Shown in pieces: positions 38,022-48,032 of a DNA stretch of 64,000 nucleotides. Made by a program: the position numbers and the translations under genes. Under the pieces are notes generated by a model. That model was given only the letters and a program-made list of their open reading frames with translations. It did no database searches and was not told the origin of the DNA. The DNA comes from Martelella alba (lineage in GTDB: Bacteria; Pseudomonadota; Gammaproteobacteria; Enterobacterales; Enterobacteriaceae): NCBI RefSeq assembly GCF_005217455.1, contig NZ_SZPQ01000002.1, positions 62,001-126,000 of the forward strand, given 5' to 3'. Every line of letters begins with the position of its first letter. Within the stretch, counting starts at the first letter, position 1.

Positions 38022-40328
38022 ATGAAATTTAAACCCGCGATCAAGCCTTACACCCGCCCGGCCGGCGGTTGGGGTTCACTGGAAGCCACCACCCGTTATG
38101 TGATTGACAGCAAACAGGCTTTCAAAAATATCCGCAATCTGCTGCGGGTGAACAAATCCAGGGGTTTCGATTGCCCGGGATGCGCCTGGGGCGATGACAA
38201 TACCAGCACATTCCGCTTTTGCGAAAACGGCGCCAAGGCGGTGAGTTGGGAAGCCACTCGCAAGGCATTGAATGAAGACTTTTTTGCCGACCATAGCGTG
38301 AGCGCCCTGTACAAGCAAAGCGACTATTTTCTGGAATACCAGGGACGCCTGACCCAGCCGCTGCGGTATAACCGGGATACCGATCATTACGTGCCCGTCA
38401 GTTGGCAAGAGGCGTTCGACCTGATTGGCCGCCACCTGCGCGGGCTGGATAATCCCAATCAGGCGGAGTTTTATACCTCCGGCCGCGCCAGCAACGAAGC
38501 CTCTTATCTCTATCAGCTTTTCGGCCGGATGTTCGGCACCAATAATTTCCCCGACTGTTCCAATATGTGCCATGAGGCCAGCGGCGGCGGATTGAAACAA
38601 AGCATTGGCGTGGGGAAAGGCACGGTTCGCCTGCAGGATTTCGAGCAGGCGGACGCGATTTTCGTTTTCGGGCAAAACCCCGGCACCAATCACCCGAGAA
38701 TGTTGCACAGTCTGCGCCATGCCGCCGATCGCGGGGCCAGCATCGTGACCTTCAATACCCTGCGCGAACCGGGCCTGGAACGTTTCGCCGACCCGCAAAA
38801 TCCGCTGGAATTGCTGACGCCTAAATCCGGCCGCATCAGTTCCCGTTATTTTCAGCCGAATCTGGGGGGGGATATGGCTGCGGTGCGCGGCATGGTCAAG
38901 GCCCTACTGGAAACCCACCGCCGGTCGCTGGCCGAAGGCGGACCCGGCCTGTTCGACGCCGATTTTATCCGCGAACAGACTTCCGGTGTCGAGGCATACC
39001 TGGCCAGGGTCGACGCCACCCCGTGGCGGCAAATCATCCGGCAATCGGGGCTTAGCGAGCGACAGCTGCGCGAGGCGGCGGAAATTTACCGTCAGGCCGG
39101 CAAGGTGATCTGCACCTGGGCCATGGGCGTTACCCAGCATAAGCACTCCCTTGTCACGGTGCGCGAAATCGTCAATCTGCAATTGCTGTTCGGCCAATTG
39201 GGCAAGCCCGGCGCCGGGTTATGTCCGGTACGCGGACACAGTAACGTACAGGGCAACCGGACCATGGGCATAGACGAGAAACCGCCGGCCGCCTTGTTGG
39301 ACAGCCTTGCGGCCCATTTCGATTTTCAGCCGCCTCGCGCGCCGGGTCACAGCACCGTCGAGGCGCTGGAAGCCATGCTGCGCGGCGACGTCAACGTGCT
39401 TATCGCCCTGGGCGGCAATCTGGCCGCGGCGGCGCCGGACACGGCCCGTACCGAACAGGCGTTGCGCCGTTGCGCACTGACGGTGCATATCAGCACCAAG
39501 CTCAATCGCAGCCATCTGGTGCCCGGAAGCGATGCGCTTATTCTGCCGACCTTGGGACGCACGGAGCTGGATATCCAAGCCACGGGCAGCCAGTATGTCA
39601 CGGTGGAGGATTCATTCAGCATGGTGCATGCCTCGGAAGGGGTCAATCCGCCGCTATCCCCATTACAGCGCTCAGAAACCGCCATCGTGGCCGGCATCGC
39701 CGAAGCCGTCCTGGGACAGGATCGCATACAGTGGCAAGCCCTGGCGGGGGATTACAACCTGATTCGCGAGCATATCGCCGCCACCCTGCCCGGCTTCGCC
39801 GACTTCAATCGCCGTTGCGAGCAACCCGGCGGTTTTTATCTGGGCAACGCGGCCGCCGAATTGCGCTTCGCCACGCCAAGCGGCAAGGCGGAATTCAGCG
39901 CCGCCCCCCTGCCGGAAACCCTCTTCCCGCAAAACGGCGATCTCAAGGCGCCGTTTACCTTGCAAACCCTGCGCTCGCACGATCAGTACAACACCACCAT
40001 TTACGGATTGGACGACCGGTACCGCGGCGTGTACGGCCAGCGCGAAGTGGTGTTCATCCACCCCCAGGACCTGGCGGAACTGGGGCTTCACGATGGCGAC
40101 ACAGTGGATATCGAGACATTGTGGCATGATGGCGTCGTTCGCCGGGTCAGCGGTTTCAAGGCGATAAGCTACGCCATTCCGCGCGGCAATCTGGCGGCGT
40201 ATTATCCCGAGACCAACCCGCTGGTGCCTTTGTCCAGTTTCGGCGACGGCACGCATACGCCCACGTCCAAATCGGTGCCGGTCCGTTTGGTCCCCAGCCG
40301 GACGGCTCCGCCGGCGCGCCTCCTGTGA
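38022..40328 (+). CDS. ydeP: Molybdopterin oxidoreductase YdeP (FdhF-like)
   Basis: The 768-residue protein resembles E. coli YdeP (759) throughout: RGFDCPGCAWGDDN near the N-terminus, NNFPDCSNMCHEASGGG in the catalytic domain, PVRGHSNVQGNRTMGI, and SHDQYNTTIYGLDDRYRG in the C-terminal cofactor-binding domain. YdeP proteins look like formate dehydrogenase-H but their substrate is not established; E. coli ydeP is linked to acid resistance under EvgA. It lacks a normal N-terminal four-Cys Fe-S motif. The ribosome-binding site is weak. It is followed by a terminator. Confidence 0.92.
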   Translation: MKFKPAIKPYTRPAGGWGSLEATTRYVIDSKQAFKNIRNLLRVNKSRGFDCPGCAWGDDNTSTFRFCENGAKAVSWEATRKALNEDFFADHSVSALYKQSDYFLEYQGRLTQPLRYNRDTDHYVPVSWQEAFDLIGRHLRGLDNPNQAEFYTSGRASNEASYLYQLFGRMFGTNNFPDCSNMCHEASGGGLKQSIGVGKGTVRLQDFEQADAIFVFGQNPGTNHPRMLHSLRHAADRGASIVTFNTLREPGLERFADPQNPLELLTPKSGRISSRYFQPNLGGDMAAVRGMVKALLETHRRSLAEGGPGLFDADFIREQTSGVEAYLARVDATPWRQIIRQSGLSERQLREAAEIYRQAGKVICTWAMGVTQHKHSLVTVREIVNLQLLFGQLGKPGAGLCPVRGHSNVQGNRTMGIDEKPPAALLDSLAAHFDFQPPRAPGHSTVEALEAMLRGDVNVLIALGGNLAAAAPDTARTEQALRRCALTVHISTKLNRSHLVPGSDALILPTLGRTELDIQATGSQYVTVEDSFSMVHASEGVNPPLSPLQRSETAIVAGIAEAVLGQDRIQWQALAGDYNLIREHIAATLPGFADFNRRCEQPGGFYLGNAAAELRFATPSGKAEFSAAPLPETLFPQNGDLKAPFTLQTLRSHDQYNTTIYGLDDRYRGVYGQREVVFIHPQDLAELGLHDGDTVDIETLWHDGVVRRVSGFKAISYAIPRGNLAAYYPETNPLVPLSSFGDGTHTPTSKSVPVRLVPSRTAPPARLL

Positions 40329-40331
40329 TCT

Positions 40332-40365
40332 TCCCCCCGTCCCGTCCGGGGCGGGGGGGATTTTT
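40332..40365 (+). terminator. Intrinsic terminator of ydeP
   Basis: CCCCCCG pairs with CGGGGGG around an inner CCC/GGG hairpin, followed by five T residues, just after the ydeP stop. Confidence 0.8.
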
Positions 40366-40459
40366 ACGGCGTCAAAGACGAGTTACACTTGCCGCCGCCC
40401 ACCGATTCGCGTAAAACTGTCTGCCGTTAATGAAGCCTTTTTACACTTCCCTGGACATT

Positions 40460-42394
40460 ATGTTTCAAGATAACCCGCTGCTCGCGCAGCTAAAACAGCA
40501 ACTTCATTCCCAGACTCCGCGTGTTGAAGGCGTGGTCAAGGGTACGGAAAAAGGATTTGGCTTCCTGGAAGTCGATGCGCAGAAAAGCTATTTCATCCCG
40601 CCGCCATTCATGAAAAAAGTCATGCACGGCGATAGAATCGTGGCGACGATCCGTACCGAAAAAGAACGGGAGATTGCCGAGCCGGAATCCCTGGTGGAGC
40701 CGATGCTATCCCGTTTCGTCGGCCGGCTTCAGTTAAAAGAAGACCGTCTGGCCGTGGTGCCCGATCACCCGTTGATTAAAGACGTCATCCCGAGCAGGCC
40801 GGTACGCAATCTTGAACACGAATTTGAGACCGGCGACTGGGTGGTGGCGGAAATGCGCCGTCATCCCCTTAAGGGCGACCGGCATTTCTTTGCCGAAATC
40901 ACGCAATTCATTACCGGCGGCGACGATCATTTCGCGCCGTGGTGGGTGACGCTCGCCCGGCACAATCTCGAATGCCGCGCGCCGGCGTTCGCCGGCGAGC
41001 TGAATCTAAGCGACGACAGCGTGGCGCGGGAAGATTTAACGGGGCTGGATTTCATCACCATCGACAGCGCCAGCACCGAGGACATGGACGATGCCCTGCA
41101 CGTGGCGTCCGGCGAGGGCGATTCGCTGACACTGACCATCGCCATCGCCGATCCCACCGCCTATGTGCCGGCCGGCAGCGCGCTGGACCTTATCGCCCGG
41201 GATCGCGCCTTTACCAATTATCTGCCCGGCTTCAATATTCCAATGCTGCCCCGCGATCTGTCCGATAATCTCTGCTCGCTGCGGCCGCATGAGCGGCGCC
41301 CGGTGCTGGCGTGCCGCGTTACCGTCGGCGGCGACGGCGCGTTGCTGGACAAGCCCGGGTTTTTCAACGCCTGGATTGAATCAAAGGCCAAACTGGCTTA
41401 CGACGATGTCTCGGACTGGCTGGAAAACGCCGGCGACTGGCAACCGGGAAGCGACGCCGTCGCCGAACAGATTCGCCTGCTGCATCGCATGAGTCTGGCC
41501 CGCGCCGCCTGGCGTCAACAACATGCCCTGGTGTTCAAGGATCGTCCCGATTACCTGTTCGTCCTCGACGACAAGGGCGATGTGTTGTCCATTCAGGCTG
41601 AGCCGCGTCGTGTCGCCAACCGCATGGTCGAAGAGGCCATGATCGCGGCGAATATCTGCGCCGCGCGGGTATTGCGCGACGGTCCGGGCTATGGCATCTA
41701 CAATGTCCATAACGGCTTCGATGAAACCCTGGTGGAACAGGCGGTGGCCGTGCTGGCCAGCAACGGCATCCAGACCGACGCCGCCGCGCTGATGACATTG
41801 CCGGGGTTCTGCGACTTGCGTCGCCGGCTCGACGCCATGCCCACCAGCTATCTCGACAGCCGTATTCGCCGTTTTCAGACTTTCGCGGAAATCAGTAGCG
41901 AGCCGGGGCCGCACTACGGTTTGGGGCTGGAAAGCTACGCCACCTGGACCTCGCCCATCCGCAAATATGGCGATATGATCAATCATCGCCTGCTTAAGGA
42001 CCTGATCACCGGCAGCGCGTCGCAGCGCCCAACAGAAGACGTCATTGCGCGGCTGACAGAGCGCCGCCGTCTTAACCGGATGGCGGAGCGGGATGTGGGT
42101 GATTGGCTGTATGCCCGTTTTCTCAAAGGGAAAGTCGGCGACCGCGTTCATTACCCGGCGGAAATCATTGATATTTCCCGCGGCGGTATGCGGGTGCGGT
42201 TATGCGAGAACGGCGCGGTGGCCTTCATCCCCGCGCCCTTCATCCACAGCGTGCGCGATGAGCTGGTTTGTAGCCAGGAAACCGGCATTGTGCAGGTAAA
42301 AGGGGTGGAAAGATACCGTCAGGGCGACGCCATTGACGTCACCCTTGAGGAAGTTCGTCTCGAAACGCGCTCCATTATCGCCCGTCCCGTATAA
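40460..42394 (+). CDS. rnb: Exoribonuclease II
   Basis: The 644-residue enzyme has the length of E. coli RNase II. Order: cold-shock-type RNA-binding domain ([12 protein letters not shown]), the RNB catalytic domain with [17 protein letters not shown] holding the metal-binding aspartates, and a C-terminal S1 domain ([17 protein letters not shown]). It degrades single-stranded mRNA 3' to 5'. ATG 40460 is used; the frame opens ten codons earlier without conservation. A strong terminator follows. Confidence 0.97.
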   Translation: MFQDNPLLAQLKQQLHSQTPRVEGVVKGTEKGFGFLEVDAQKSYFIPPPFMKKVMHGDRIVATIRTEKEREIAEPESLVEPMLSRFVGRLQLKEDRLAVVPDHPLIKDVIPSRPVRNLEHEFETGDWVVAEMRRHPLKGDRHFFAEITQFITGGDDHFAPWWVTLARHNLECRAPAFAGELNLSDDSVAREDLTGLDFITIDSASTEDMDDALHVASGEGDSLTLTIAIADPTAYVPAGSALDLIARDRAFTNYLPGFNIPMLPRDLSDNLCSLRPHERRPVLACRVTVGGDGALLDKPGFFNAWIESKAKLAYDDVSDWLENAGDWQPGSDAVAEQIRLLHRMSLARAAWRQQHALVFKDRPDYLFVLDDKGDVLSIQAEPRRVANRMVEEAMIAANICAARVLRDGPGYGIYNVHNGFDETLVEQAVAVLASNGIQTDAAALMTLPGFCDLRRRLDAMPTSYLDSRIRRFQTFAEISSEPGPHYGLGLESYATWTSPIRKYGDMINHRLLKDLITGSASQRPTEDVIARLTERRRLNRMAERDVGDWLYARFLKGKVGDRVHYPAEIIDISRGGMRVRLCENGAVAFIPAPFIHSVRDELVCSQETGIVQVKGVERYRQGDAIDVTLEEVRLETRSIIARPV

Positions 42395-42424
42395 TACCCG
42401 CCGCCGGCGTGCCGGCAGCCCTTC

Positions 42425-42453
42425 CGGCCCGGCATGTCCGGGCCGTTATTCTT
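42425..42453 (+). terminator. Intrinsic terminator of rnb
   Basis: A perfect stem CGGCCCGG/CCGGGCCG with loop CATGT is followed by TTATTCTT, in the 99-base gap between the convergent rnb and kdgT genes. Confidence 0.7.
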
Positions 42454-42493
42454 CCGCCGGCGCCACCGGCTCGCCACAGGCGTGTTTGCCGCG

Positions 42494-43498
42494 TCAGGCC
42501 TTCTTGATGGCCGAGCGCGGCGTTTCGACGGACTGGGCTTGCGCCGCCGCGCCTTTACGCGCCTGTTTTGCATATAGCGCGGTAATGATCGGTACCAAAA
42601 TCGAGGTAACGATAACCGACGTGGCCACCAGCGCGGTGGCTGCCGGCGCCATGGGTTTAAACGCCGGCGCCATTTCGGCTATCAGCACCGGCGTCGCCAC
42701 GGCGGCGCCCGCCGAACTGGATGCGGCGATCCCCGCCGTGCCATCGCCGCCGCCGATAAATTTATCGGCGAGGATGAGCGGGATACCGGTGATGATAATG
42801 ACGGCAATACCCAGCAGAATGCCAAGCAGTCCTGTCTGGGCGATAACATGCAAATCAATGGTATTACCCAGCGCGAAGGCGAAGAAAGGAATGAGGGTCT
42901 GAACCGCCTTACTGAAGAACTCCCGCAGTTCCGGATCCAGGTTGCCCAGCGCAAAGCCCACTAAAAACGGTAATACCGCCCCAACGAACACATGGGGTTC
43001 GAAAGACGCGATGCCGGCGGTGCCCAATATGACCATGGTCATTAACGGCCCGGATTCCAGCGACATCAGTACGAAAGCGCCGGATTCCTCCTTGGTGCCG
43101 TATTGCTGCATGATGGATGCATACAGGCCGCCGTTGGTCATATCCATGGATGCCACCAGCGCCAGCGTCGACAACCCGGCGAAGAACCCCGCCTCCACGC
43201 CGCCTACCGGCAGTAATCGCGAAGCCAGCGCGGCAACCACCCAGGCTACGGCAATTTTGGCGACCACCAGAGTACCGGATTTGCGCAGTACCGTACCGGT
43301 GGCGCTGAGTTTAATGGAGGCCCCCATACAGAAAAACCAGACCGCCAAAATGGGAACCGTTCCGGAAATCAAACCATTGGTGAATGAACCGAAATATTTG
43401 CCGGCAGTGGGGGAAAAGGTATGGCACAACGCGCCGAGAAATAGCGGTACCAGCATCATGCCGCCAGGAATTTTGTCTATTGCCCGTTTGATTTGCAT
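42494..43498 (-). CDS. kdgT: 2-keto-3-deoxygluconate permease KdgT
   Basis: The 334-residue proton symporter has about ten membrane helices. It is almost identical to the E. coli/Dickeya family over [20 protein letters not shown] and [20 protein letters not shown]. It imports 2-keto-3-deoxygluconate, an intermediate of pectin and hexuronate breakdown. ATG 43498 gives the conserved N-terminus; a TTG seven codons upstream is less likely. The C-terminal tail (about 20 residues) is Ala/Lys-rich and divergent. Upstream KdgR- and CRP-like sites support induction by pectin products. kdgK, kdgA and pectinase genes are not nearby. Confidence 0.95.
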   Translation of the reverse strand: MQIKRAIDKIPGGMMLVPLFLGALCHTFSPTAGKYFGSFTNGLISGTVPILAVWFFCMGASIKLSATGTVLRKSGTLVVAKIAVAWVVAALASRLLPVGGVEAGFFAGLSTLALVASMDMTNGGLYASIMQQYGTKEESGAFVLMSLESGPLMTMVILGTAGIASFEPHVFVGAVLPFLVGFALGNLDPELREFFSKAVQTLIPFFAFALGNTIDLHVIAQTGLLGILLGIAVIIITGIPLILADKFIGGGDGTAGIAASSSAGAAVATPVLIAEMAPAFKPMAPAATALVATSVIVTSILVPIITALYAKQARKGAAAQAQSVETPRSAIKKA

Positions 43499-43633
43499 CG
43501 TCAGATCACCTAAGTTCAAAAAATGTCCTTAAAACAGGGTGCCGGTCCATGGCCATGTCCTCGTTGTTTAACGAGGACGATTGCGTATTAAGCTAACCGG
43601 TTACATTTAGTAATACAGTGATCTGCGGCATAA

Positions 43634-43652
43634 ATTAAAACGATGTTTCTTT
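43634..43652. promoter_or_regulatory. KdgR operator, site 1
   Basis: The plus-strand ATTAAAACGATGTTTCTTT fits AATRAAAYRNYRTTTYATT at 17 of 19 positions, about 140 bases before kdgT. KdgR represses pectin and ketodeoxyuronate genes until 2-keto-3-deoxygluconate accumulates. Confidence 0.7.
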
Positions 43653-43654
43653 TT

Positions 43655-43673
43655 TTTGAAAAATTATTTCAAA
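43655..43673. promoter_or_regulatory. KdgR operator, site 2 (weaker)
   Basis: TTTGAAAAATTATTTCAAA keeps the TRAAA-N5-TTTYA core but fits the full consensus less well (about 13 of 19). It follows site 1 by two bases. Confidence 0.45.
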
Positions 43674-43696
43674 AGTTTGGGTATACTATTTCATAA

Positions 43697-43712
43697 TGCG
43701 ATAACGATCACG
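43697..43712. promoter_or_regulatory. CRP-like site upstream of kdgT
   Basis: TGCGA-TAACGA-TCACG matches 8 of 10 conserved CRP positions, just upstream of the KdgR sites. kdgT is CRP-dependent in relatives. Confidence 0.45.
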
Positions 43713-43973
43713 GTTTCCCCGCCCATACCGACGACGATGCGCCGTTGACCACGTCTTACGCTTTAGGGAATGACGGTGAATATCATGATATGACGGCCTG
43801 TTCCGGCGGTTAGCCGGCCCAGGCGTTGCCATTAAGCGGGGGGATTGCGTAACGAGATAATAGGCAATCAGTCAGGCTGACCGCCTTGAGGACTTGCCGC
43901 CCGGTGAACTCGGCGCCCACGGACGATGGGGCATTGCGCCTATTGGACGCCGGCCCCATTGGCAGGAAAACGA
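43713..43973. other. Interval between kdgT control region and araD
   Basis: The stretch after the kdgT regulatory sites holds short overlapping frames without conservation or ribosome-binding sites. I see no gene or named RNA in it. Confidence 0.4.
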
Positions 43974-44669
43974 CTATTGGCCGTAATAAGCGTTTTTGCC
44001 GTGTTTGCGCAGATAATGCTTGTCCAGCAATTCTTGCTGCATCGGCGCCAATGCCGGCGTCAGTTGACGGGAAAAAATCCCCATATACGCCAACTCTTCC
44101 AACACCACCGCATTATGCACCGCATTTTCGGCATCAGCGCCCCAGGCGAACGGACCGTGTGAATTAACCAGTACAGCCGGTACGGCGGCCGGATCGATAG
44201 CCCGTTCGGTGAACGTCTCAACGATTACCTTGCCCGTTTCCCATTCATAGCGGCCCCGGATTTCTTCCGGCGTCATCAACCGAGTACAGGGGATCGGGCC
44301 GTAAAAGTAATCGGCATGGGTGGTGCCCCATGCGGGAATATCCTGTCCCGCCTGCGCCCATATGGTCGCGTGCCGGGAATGGGTATGCACGATGCCGCCC
44401 AGTGCGGGAAAATGCTGATATAATACCCGATGGGTATCGGTATCGGATGAGGGCTTCTTCTCGCCCTCCACCACCCGCCCGGTGTCCAACTCCACCACCA
44501 CCATGTCCTTCACGGTCATGGCTTCGTAGCTCACACCCGATGGTTTAATCACCACCAGTCCCCGCTCGCGGTCCACCGCGCTGACGTTACCCCAGGTAAA
44601 GGTGACCAAATGGTGTTGCGGCAACGCCAGATTGGCCGCCAGCACCTGCTCTTTCAAATCATCAAGCAT
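43974..44669 (-). CDS. araD: L-ribulose-5-phosphate 4-epimerase
   Basis: The 231-residue class II aldolase-family epimerase is closest to E. coli AraD in length and sequence. It has zinc ligands in [10 protein letters not shown] and [10 protein letters not shown], Asp120 in THADYFYG and a C-terminal AYYGQ. It converts L-ribulose-5-phosphate to D-xylulose-5-phosphate. AGAGGG precedes the ATG at 44669. No araBA, sgb or ula genes are adjacent, so it is isolated from its usual operon. The paralogues SgbE and UlaF catalyse the same reaction, so the symbol is less certain than the activity. Confidence 0.88.
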   Translation of the reverse strand: MLDDLKEQVLAANLALPQHHLVTFTWGNVSAVDRERGLVVIKPSGVSYEAMTVKDMVVVELDTGRVVEGEKKPSSDTDTHRVLYQHFPALGGIVHTHSRHATIWAQAGQDIPAWGTTHADYFYGPIPCTRLMTPEEIRGRYEWETGKVIVETFTERAIDPAAVPAVLVNSHGPFAWGADAENAVHNAVVLEELAYMGIFSRQLTPALAPMQQELLDKHYLRKHGKNAYYGQ

Positions 44670-44925
44670 CGTGAAGCCCTCTTGCATCCTTGAGGACATT
44701 GTCCGGCGCGCCCCAGAAGACCGGTATGGGATAAACGGCTGAAAAACCCCCCAGGTCCTGCTAAAGAGGCGATTTCGCGATCGCGGCGCCGCCACGGGGG
44801 TTGATAAGCTTCGGCAAGGATTCAGCCGCCGGTCCGGCTAAACTCGACCAGCCATACTATAATTATTCTCAAGCGACGTTGCTTAACGCCACACGATGTC
44901 AGCATCAGTTGAGGAAGGGGAAATG

Positions 44926-45141
44926 ATGAAAAATTCGTCAAAACGAATGGCCGCCGCCGCGCTCGCCGTGCTGCTGGCGCTGTCACTAAGCGCTTGTTCC
45001 CATTGGTCGCGGCGTGATCGTAATACGGCCATCGGCGCCGGCGCCGGCGCCATCGGCGGCGCGGTACTGACCAACGGCAGCGGACTGGGTACAGTGGGCG
45101 GCGCGGCGGTCGGCGGCATTATCGGCCATCAGGTACATTAA
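44926..45141 (+). CDS. osmB: Osmotically inducible lipoprotein B
   Basis: The 71-residue lipoprotein has a signal ending LSAC (Cys at about 25), then WSRRDRNTAIGAGAGAIGGA, the Gly-zipper of OsmB, ending GGIIGHQVH. It is an outer-membrane lipoprotein induced by osmotic stress. ATG 44926 aligns with the E. coli start and has AAGGGG at five bases; ATG 44923 directly before it is also possible. Confidence 0.93.
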   Translation: MKNSSKRMAAAALAVLLALSLSACSHWSRRDRNTAIGAGAGAIGGAVLTNGSGLGTVGGAAVGGIIGHQVH

Positions 45142-45147
45142 TTTTCG

Positions 45148-45170
45148 AGTCGGCGTCCCGTGCGCCGACT
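45148..45170. terminator. Hairpin between osmB and yciH
   Basis: A perfect 8-base stem AGTCGGCG/CGCCGACT with loop TCCCGTG lies in the convergent gap. There is no T run on either side, so terminator function is uncertain. Confidence 0.4.
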
Positions 45171-45224
45171 ATCCTGAACCGCGCCGCCGATGCCCGCTAT
45201 ATTTTGGCGCGGATGACAACCTGT

Positions 45225-45548
45225 TCAGCCCCCGGCCAGTTTGACTTTCATTCCCCTGGCCTCCAGCAGTTGTTTCAGGAGATCCCGTTTATCCCCCTGG
45301 ATCTCAATGACGCCATCCTTAAGCGCGCCGCCGCAACCACATTTTTTTTTCAACTCGGCCGCCAACATCCGCAATGTTTGATCATCGCCGGTTAAGCCGG
45401 TTATCAGACAAACCCCCTTGCCCTTGCGGCCGCTGGTCTGACACTGGATACGGATAATCCCGTCGCCGGCGGGGCGTGATGCCGGTTTGGGCGAGTCTTT
45501 AATCCGGCCGTTTTCCGTTGAATAGACCAAATGACTGTTATTGTCCAT
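45225..45548 (-). CDS. yciH: SUI1/eIF1-like translation factor YciH
   Basis: The 107-residue protein has the SUI1 fold signature [12 protein letters not shown]...[18 protein letters not shown] and ends GMKVKLAGG as in E. coli. YciH can proofread initiation complexes in vitro and may act as a stress-time translation inhibitor. ATG 45548 lies within the last codons of pyrF (11-base overlap), so translation is coupled. Confidence 0.94.
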   Translation of the reverse strand: MDNNSHLVYSTENGRIKDSPKPASRPAGDGIIRIQCQTSGRKGKGVCLITGLTGDDQTLRMLAAELKKKCGCGGALKDGVIEIQGDKRDLLKQLLEARGMKVKLAGG

Positions 45549-46290
45549 GGGCCCCCCCGCCATAGGGCAACGCGCGCAAAATGCCATATAACGCCTGATC
45601 GGGCCGAGCCGCCTGGGTAATGGGCCGGCCTATCACCATATAATCCACGCCGGCCCGTAACGCCGCCTCCGGCGTCATCACCCGCCGCTGATCGGCGGCG
45701 TCGCCGCCTGCCGGGCGGATCCCCGGCGTGACCAGCGCAAAGCCGGGACCAAACCGCCGTTTGAACGCCGGGGCCTCCCGGGCGGAGCAGACCACGCCGT
45801 CCAGACCACATCCCTGTGCCAGGTCCGCCAGCCGACCGGCATAGTCCTCCGCGCTAAAAGGGATCCCCAGCGCGATAAGATCCTCATCGGCCATGCTGGT
45901 CAGCACGGTAACGGCGATAAGCTTTGGCGCCTGCCTGCCAAAGGGCGCCAGCGCCTCTCTGGCCGCCGTCATCATCCGCTCGCCGCCGACGGCATGGACG
46001 TTCACCATCCACACGCCGAGTTCCGCCGCCGCCGCCACCGCTTTGGCGACGGTATTGGGAATATCATGGAATTTCAAATCAAGGAAGACGTCAAAGCCCT
46101 TGTTCTGTAAGTCCCGTACCAGTTCCGGGCCGAATCGGGTAAACATCTCCTTGCCGATTTTCAGCCGGCAGTCGGCCGGCGAAACCTGATCGGCAAAAGC
46201 CATGGCGCGGGAACGTTCGGCATAATCCAGCGCTACAATAATCGGGCTGGCGAAGCCGGGGAACGCAGGGGTCGTCATATCGCGAATCAT
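45538..46290 (-). CDS. pyrF: Orotidine-5'-phosphate decarboxylase
   Basis: The 250-residue TIM-barrel enzyme makes UMP in pyrimidine synthesis. Asp71, Lys73 and Asp76 ([10 protein letters not shown]) are the catalytic charge network; VTPGIRP and [10 protein letters not shown] bind phosphate. ATG 46290 has AAAGG seven bases upstream; ATG 46278 is possible. It lies about 200 bases downstream of lapB and is followed by yciH in one operon, as in E. coli. Confidence 0.95.
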   Translation of the reverse strand: MIRDMTTPAFPGFASPIIVALDYAERSRAMAFADQVSPADCRLKIGKEMFTRFGPELVRDLQNKGFDVFLDLKFHDIPNTVAKAVAAAAELGVWMVNVHAVGGERMMTAAREALAPFGRQAPKLIAVTVLTSMADEDLIALGIPFSAEDYAGRLADLAQGCGLDGVVCSAREAPAFKRRFGPGFALVTPGIRPAGGDAADQRRVMTPEAALRAGVDYMVIGRPITQAARPDQALYGILRALPYGGGAHGQ

Positions 46291-46492
46291 CGTGGTACCT
46301 TTGAGGAAGTGGCCGACTCCGGCGTGGCGCCCATAGGCGGCGCGCGACAGACCGAGAGCCGATTTGCGCAATCCGCCCCATTCTACCCGGCGGACAGGAA
46401 AAAGCCCAGCTCACGGACCAGGCCGTCAAGCCTGTGGGGTAATGGCCAGGGAAACCTTCACCGCTTTGCGTCGACGACCCACGGGCCGGGCG

Positions 46493-47662
46493 TCACTGTT
46501 CGTCCAGGCCGCGGATGGGCTTGATGGAAGCCCATGACTTGCAGGATGGACAGTGCCAATACAGGCTGTGCGAGGTAAAACCGCATTTATTGCAGCGATA
46601 GCGGGGTTTGGTGCGGATTTGCTCGCCCACCATGGTCCGCAGCACAAGCAGGCTCTCTTTCGCCCGTCCGTCCTCCGCTTCGCTTAAGTGATAATCCATC
46701 AGACGATGGAACATCCGCATGGTGGGATGTTGCCGTAACCGGTGGTTGATGTACATCTGGGCGCTTTCGGCCCCCTCGTTGCGTTCAATGACATCGGCCA
46801 ACAACAGCTCCGCCGCCGCGCCGGTATCCCTTTCCACGCAACGGCGCAAGTACGCGGCCCAGGCTTCCGGCTGATTAAGGTGCTGATAACAGCTTTGCAG
46901 GGCCGGCAATGTTTCGCTGACCATTTCCTTATCCTGATCCAGCACCCGCTGCAACGCGGCCACTGCCGCCGAATAGTCCTGGCGCGCCATCAGGATGCGG
47001 CCCATCATGATAGAGATGCGCGAGCAGTTCTTATCCGCCGCCGCGCCCTTCTTCAAGAAGGCCATGGCTTTATCCTGGTCATCCCCGCTCATGGCCTGTA
47101 GAGCCAGTTCGCAATAAAAATGCGCGATTTCCGCGCGCCGATGATCCTTGCCCATCCTGACCAGCTTTTCCGCCGTCTCGATAGCCTTGGCCCACTCGCT
47201 GGTGGCCTGATAAATTTGCAGCAACTGTTGCAGCGCCCCTGAGCGGAAATCATTTTCATCCACCAACTGGGCGAACATTTCCTCGGCGCGGTCATAGAAG
47301 CCGGCGGCCATATAATCCCGGCCCAACTGCTGCACGGCCAGCAACCGCTGCTCGAAACTCAGGGAGGTGCTTTCCATCAGAGATTGATGGATCCGGATGG
47401 CGCGATCCACCTCGCCGCGGGACCGGAACAGATTACCGAGCGTGAGATGGGCTTCCACGGTATTGCTGTCCTCTTTAAGCATATCGAGGAACAGATCCAC
47501 CGCTTTGTCCTGCTGATTGGACAACAGAAAATTCACCCCCGCCACATACTCGCGCGAAAGGCGGTTGGCATCCTGCTCTTTGTCCTGCTGCGCGCTTCTG
47601 CGGCCCATGTACCAGCCATAGGCGGCGGCCACGGGCAACAACAGAAACAGCAGTTCCAACAT
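46493..47662 (-). CDS. lapB: Lipopolysaccharide assembly protein LapB
   Basis: The 389-residue protein equals E. coli LapB (YciM) in length. It has an N-terminal membrane anchor (LELLFLLLPVAAAYGWYMG), about nine TPR units and a C-terminal rubredoxin-like metal site (CNKCG and CPSC). It adapts LpxC for FtsH proteolysis and so balances LPS with phospholipid synthesis. It begins 6 bases after the lapA stop. Confidence 0.96.
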   Translation of the reverse strand: MLELLFLLLPVAAAYGWYMGRRSAQQDKEQDANRLSREYVAGVNFLLSNQQDKAVDLFLDMLKEDSNTVEAHLTLGNLFRSRGEVDRAIRIHQSLMESTSLSFEQRLLAVQQLGRDYMAAGFYDRAEEMFAQLVDENDFRSGALQQLLQIYQATSEWAKAIETAEKLVRMGKDHRRAEIAHFYCELALQAMSGDDQDKAMAFLKKGAAADKNCSRISIMMGRILMARQDYSAAVAALQRVLDQDKEMVSETLPALQSCYQHLNQPEAWAAYLRRCVERDTGAAAELLLADVIERNEGAESAQMYINHRLRQHPTMRMFHRLMDYHLSEAEDGRAKESLLVLRTMVGEQIRTKPRYRCNKCGFTSHSLYWHCPSCKSWASIKPIRGLDEQ

Positions 47663-47668
47663 AACGGG

Positions 47669-47974
47669 TTATTCCTTACCGGCGACGGGCGCGGCTATTT
47701 CGCCATGGCTATCGGACGCGGGCCTATGTTCCAGTTTTTTGATACGGCGCTCGGCGCGCATCAGCGCCAGCCTTAGTCGCAGATAGAACAGACCGCAAAT
47801 CACCCAGCCGAGAATAAAACCCATCGCGAAAATCCAGGTCAACAGGGTTGATACCCGATATTGCCCCTGGGCCAGTAAGTAATTGAAGGTAACAATCTGA
47901 TCGTTATGCGCCCCAAAGGTGACGGAAATAATGAAAATCACCAGAACCAGCAAAAATATCAATACATATTTCAC
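47669..47974 (-). CDS. lapA: Lipopolysaccharide assembly protein LapA
   Basis: The 101-residue protein has two membrane helices (residues 2-20 and about 44-66) and a coiled-coil tail, as E. coli LapA (YciS). Start GTG (VKYVLIFLL) aligns with the E. coli MKYLLIF start; the upstream site is weak (GGGA). The open frame continues upstream to 48250 through an intergenic repeat and is not coding there. It is cotranscribed with lapB. Confidence 0.92.
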   Translation of the reverse strand: MKYVLIFLLVLVIFIISVTFGAHNDQIVTFNYLLAQGQYRVSTLLTWIFAMGFILGWVICGLFYLRLRLALMRAERRIKKLEHRPASDSHGEIAAPVAGKE

Positions 47975-48032
47975 ATTTTTTCCCGCAACAGCGCTGACCA
48001 ATGAAACACGCCGGAAAACCGGCTCCATAGGG

